A DNA stretch of 47,807 bases, taken from NCBI RefSeq assembly GCF_000420745.1, contig NZ_ATVN01000024.1, positions 1-47,807 of the forward strand, given 5' to 3'. Made by a program: the position numbers and the translations under genes. Under the pieces are notes generated by a model. That model was not told the origin of the DNA. It did no database searches and saw only the letters and a list, made by a program, of their open reading frames with translations. Below are positions 46,211 to 47,807 of the stretch, piece after piece. The first letter of the stretch is position 1. The number at the start of each line of letters is the position of its first letter. Source of the stretch: Pseudorhodobacter ferrugineus DSM 5888. GTDB taxonomy: Bacteria > Pseudomonadota > Alphaproteobacteria > Rhodobacterales > Rhodobacteraceae.

Positions 46211-46867
46211 TGCGGACGAAAAGTTGGACTATCTTGGAGATAGTTCATGTATAGCTACGAAGAACGAATGCGTGCGGTTGAGCTTTATATCAAGCTCGGC
46301 AAGCGCTTGCGGGCCACGATCCGTGAGTTGGGGTATCCAACGAAGAATGCCTTAAAGGGCTGGCATCGAGAATATGAGCGTGGGCAGGATTTGCCGACAC
46401 GTTCAGTGCCGCGCGCGCCTAAATTCTCAGAGGCACAAAAGCAGGTGGCGTTAGAGCATTATGCCAGCCAAGGGCGCTGCATTTCATGAACACTGCGTGC
46501 CTTAGGCTATCCAGGGCGAGCCACGCTGACGGCCTGGGTGCGCGAGGTCTTCCCCGATACCAAGACGATTTCCACCGGGACACATGGACCAGGAAATCAC
46601 TCTGACGCCGTGAAGAAAGCTGCTGTGGTTGGACTTTATAGCCGTCAAGAAAGTGCGCAGGCTTTGGCAGAAAAGGTCAGAGTTAGCAGGCCAACGCTGT
46701 ATGCTTGGAAAAACCAACTCCTTGGCCCGGAGGTTCCTGCCACAATGAAACGCAAGAAAAGGGCGCCCTTGGTTCCAGAGGTCGAAGAATTGGAACGTCA
46801 GCGTGAAGCCCTGCTGTGCTGCATCCGCGAACTCCAGATTGAGCATGACCTGCTTGTCTTATGCTGA
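46211..46867 (+). mobile_element. IS3-family element, left part only
   Basis: The probable left tip, TGCGGACGAAAAGTTGGAC (46211-46229), is followed by an orfA-type gene at 46247. Only orfA and the region up to about 46860 remain; orfB and the right end are gone, replaced by the IS110-family element. Together with the internal stop, this shows a dead copy. Confidence 0.6.
46247..46867 (+). pseudogene. IS3-family transposase OrfA with internal stop and lost end
   Basis: OrfA of IS3 elements is a DNA-binding HTH protein. The frame starts MYSYEERMRAVELYIKLGKR, and has the first HTH (ATIRELGYPTKNALKGWHREY) and a second (QESAQALAEKVRVSRPTLYAW) near residue 140, ending in a coiled coil EELERQREALLCCIRELQIEH. 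At codon 81 (46487-46489) TGA interrupts CIS/TLRALGYPGRATLTAW in the same frame; CGA to TGA is the simplest change. After HDLL the frame leaves the family and stops. Both damage events point to decay. Confidence 0.8.
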
Positions 46868-46871
46868 ACCC

Positions 46872-46927
46872 GGCTCCTGCAGTATGAAGGAGCCACTGCC
46901 CGCCACGCCATTTATGGCGGGCAGTGG
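46872..46927 (+). ncRNA. Candidate bridge-RNA hairpins in the IS110 left end
   Basis: Two hairpins stand close together: GGCTCC (46872-46877)/GGAGCC (46889-46894), loop 11, and CCACTGCCCGCC (46893-46904)/GGCGGGCAGTGG (46916-46927), a perfect 12-bp stem with loop 11. IS110-family elements encode a structured bridge RNA in the non-coding end before the transposase gene; this fits in place and structure. Loop pairing with donor and target was not tested. Confidence 0.4.
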
Positions 46928-47058
46928 CGGCGGTTGGATCGTAAATTGCTTGGTCGTGATGGACCGTTCTTGAGTGTGATCAACCGCCGTCTTCCCAAAG
47001 GGCCTGAACGGATACGCGTGTGACAAATCATGCATGACAAGCATAGGACATGGTGAAG

Positions 47059-47463
47059 ATGACAGAGCATACCATTGGCGTCGATATTTCCAAATCCCAT
47101 TTTGATGTTTTTCATCTGGAGGAAAATGCAGCGCAGCGTTTTGAAAATACCCCCGACGGCTTACGCGCGTTGCGCAAATGGCTGGGTTCAAGGCCCCTGG
47201 CGCGTGTCGTGTACGAGCCGACCGGGCCGTATCACCGTCTTTTCGAGGACACCCTGTCCGGTCAGCTCCCGCTTGTGAAGGTAAACCCGCTGCAGGCGCG
47301 CCGATTTGCCGAAGCCTGCGGGACCCGCGCGAAGACGGATGCGTTGGACGCCCGTGGCCTGGCGCGCATGGGGGCTGCGCTGGCCCTGGAGCCTGACGCC
47401 GTGATTTCACAGAATACACGCATTCTCAGAGACTTGCAGGTTGCCAGAACGGCACTAATTGAA
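47059..47463 (+). pseudogene. IS110-family transposase, N-terminal part
   Basis: The product starts MTEHTIGVDISKSHFDVFHL, the DEDD catalytic domain of IS110 transposases: first Asp in GVDIS, Glu in VYEPTGPYHR, and the late pair in KTDALDARGLARMG. It breaks off at ARTALIE (47463), where an IS3-family end starts; the C-terminal serine-containing domain is missing. ATG 47050 is an alternative start; 47059 has a GGTGAAG site. The DEDD domain alone should not transpose. Confidence 0.85.
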
Positions 47464-47807
47464 TAGCCCCTAGTTTCCTAGACACCTTGCAGCTTCAGTT
47501 TCTGCTGCTGTTCAAAGTCGATCGGTGACAGCATCCCGTTCCTAACGTGTTTGCGCTGCGGGTTGTAGAAAAACTCGATGTAGTCGAACACGTCCTGACG
47601 GGCTTCGGCGCGCGTTTTATACTTTCTGCGGCGGATGCGTTCGCGTTTGAGCAGGTTGAAGAAGCTTTCCGCCACCGCATTGTCCCAGCAGTTGCCACGT
47701 CGGCTCATGCTTTGCGTTAGATTATGCTGTTCGAGGAACTCCTGCCACTCATAGCTGGTGAACTGTGAACCCTGGTCGGAATGCACCTGAACTTTGGCCT
47801 TTGGTTT
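47464..47807 (-). mobile_element. Second IS3-family element (end at 47464, runs off window)
   Basis: The element begins with TAGCCCCTAGTTTCCTAGACACC at about 47464 and contains the 3' part of an OrfB transposase gene. It interrupts the IS110 transposase gene. Element family follows from the gene; the tip sequence was not checked against a database. Confidence 0.65.
47478..47807 (-). CDS. IS3-family transposase OrfB (C-terminal part, cut by window edge)
   Basis: The DDE integrase core shows HSDQGSQFTSYEWQEFL (second Asp) and NCWDNAVAESFFNLLKRERI (catalytic Glu in AESFF), then DYIEFFYNPQRKHVRNGMLS and the tail SPIDFEQQQKL, typical of IS3-family OrfB. The frame is open through the window edge, so the first Asp and N-terminal part lie outside. 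It ends 14 bp from the element tip. Confidence 0.9.
   Translation of the reverse strand, partial: KPKAKVQVHSDQGSQFTSYEWQEFLEQHNLTQSMSRRGNCWDNAVAESFFNLLKRERIRRRKYKTRAEARQDVFDYIEFFYNPQRKHVRNGMLSPIDFEQQQKLKLQGV

Larger units (their letters stand above)
46868..47463 (+). mobile_element. IS110-family element, left end and transposase N-terminal part
   Basis: From about 46868 the IS3 orfA homology stops and a 190-base non-coding region begins, followed by an IS110-type transposase gene interrupted at 47463 by another element. No terminal inverted repeats or target duplications are expected in IS110-group elements, so the exact left end is uncertain by about 10-15 bases. Confidence 0.6.

Noticed and set aside
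46859-47419. Minus-strand frame of 186 codons across the IS110 end
   Set aside because: Antisense to the DEDD transposase domain and the hairpin region, with no protein-like features.
1-47807. CRISPR arrays, tRNA or rRNA genes
   Set aside because: No regularly spaced repeats, cloverleaf-like or rRNA sequence was recognised while reading; a covariance-model search would settle it.

Overview
The window is chromosomal DNA from an alphaproteobacterium, almost certainly Rhodobacteraceae (Roseobacter/Rhodobacter relatives). The evidence is the 14-gene nuo operon interleaved with small extra genes, NuoE with a long C-terminal extension, the nuoN-birA-coaX-rnj downstream order, and a high-GC, tightly overlapping gene style. 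No rRNA, tRNA or CRISPR array was recognised.

Layout. (1) 1-345: end of an IS21-family element that has inserted into the RNase J gene, leaving only its first third. (2) 345-21204, all on the minus strand: nuoA-B-C-[sulfotransferase]-D-[membrane protein]-E-[DUF5337]-F-[lipoprotein]-[DUF3291]-G-[lipoprotein]-H-I-[carboxymuconolactone decarboxylase-like]-J-[secreted protein]-K-L-M-N, then birA, coaX and the broken rnj. (3) 21323-28962, minus strand: a leucine/isovalerate catabolic operon (ivd, an LprI-like gene, mccB, mccA, a GST gene, hmgL, liuC). A perfect 22-bp palindrome lies just upstream of ivd and is a good operator candidate. (4) 29107-33432: a degraded stretch holding a frameshifted, truncated LLM-family oxidoreductase, a pair of AT-richer unknown genes (the first SUKH/SMI1-KNR4-like), two overlapping unknown reading frames, a 5'-truncated Na/Pi cotransporter and a 5'-truncated PlsC-type acyltransferase that meet head to head. 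(5) 33524-45860: a complete C-P lyase (phosphonate) locus: phnC-D-E1-E2-hexapeptide acyltransferase, convergent phnF, then phnG-H-I-J-K-L-N, convergent DUF1045 (2H phosphoesterase), and phnM. (6) 46211-47807: nested insertion sequences: an IS3-type element with a nonsense codon, cut by an IS110-family element, itself cut by a second IS3-family element running off the window.

How the genes work together. The nuo genes build proton-pumping complex I, with extra proteins translated from the same transcript. The leucine operon turns isovaleryl-CoA into acetyl-CoA and acetoacetate through a biotin-dependent carboxylase; birA, needed to biotinylate MccA, sits at the end of the nuo operon. The phn locus imports phosphonates (PhnCDE), attaches them to ATP (PhnGHIL), removes pyrophosphate (PhnM), cleaves the C-P bond (PhnJ/PhnK), and recycles the ribosyl phosphate (PhnN). 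The usual cyclic phosphodiesterase PhnP is not in the window; the DUF1045 protein carries the two HxT motifs of 2H phosphoesterases and is a plausible replacement. Regulatory DNA between phnF and phnG shows a Pho box, a sigma70-like promoter and tandem TTGTATAG boxes in an order that suggests activation by PhoB and repression by PhnF.
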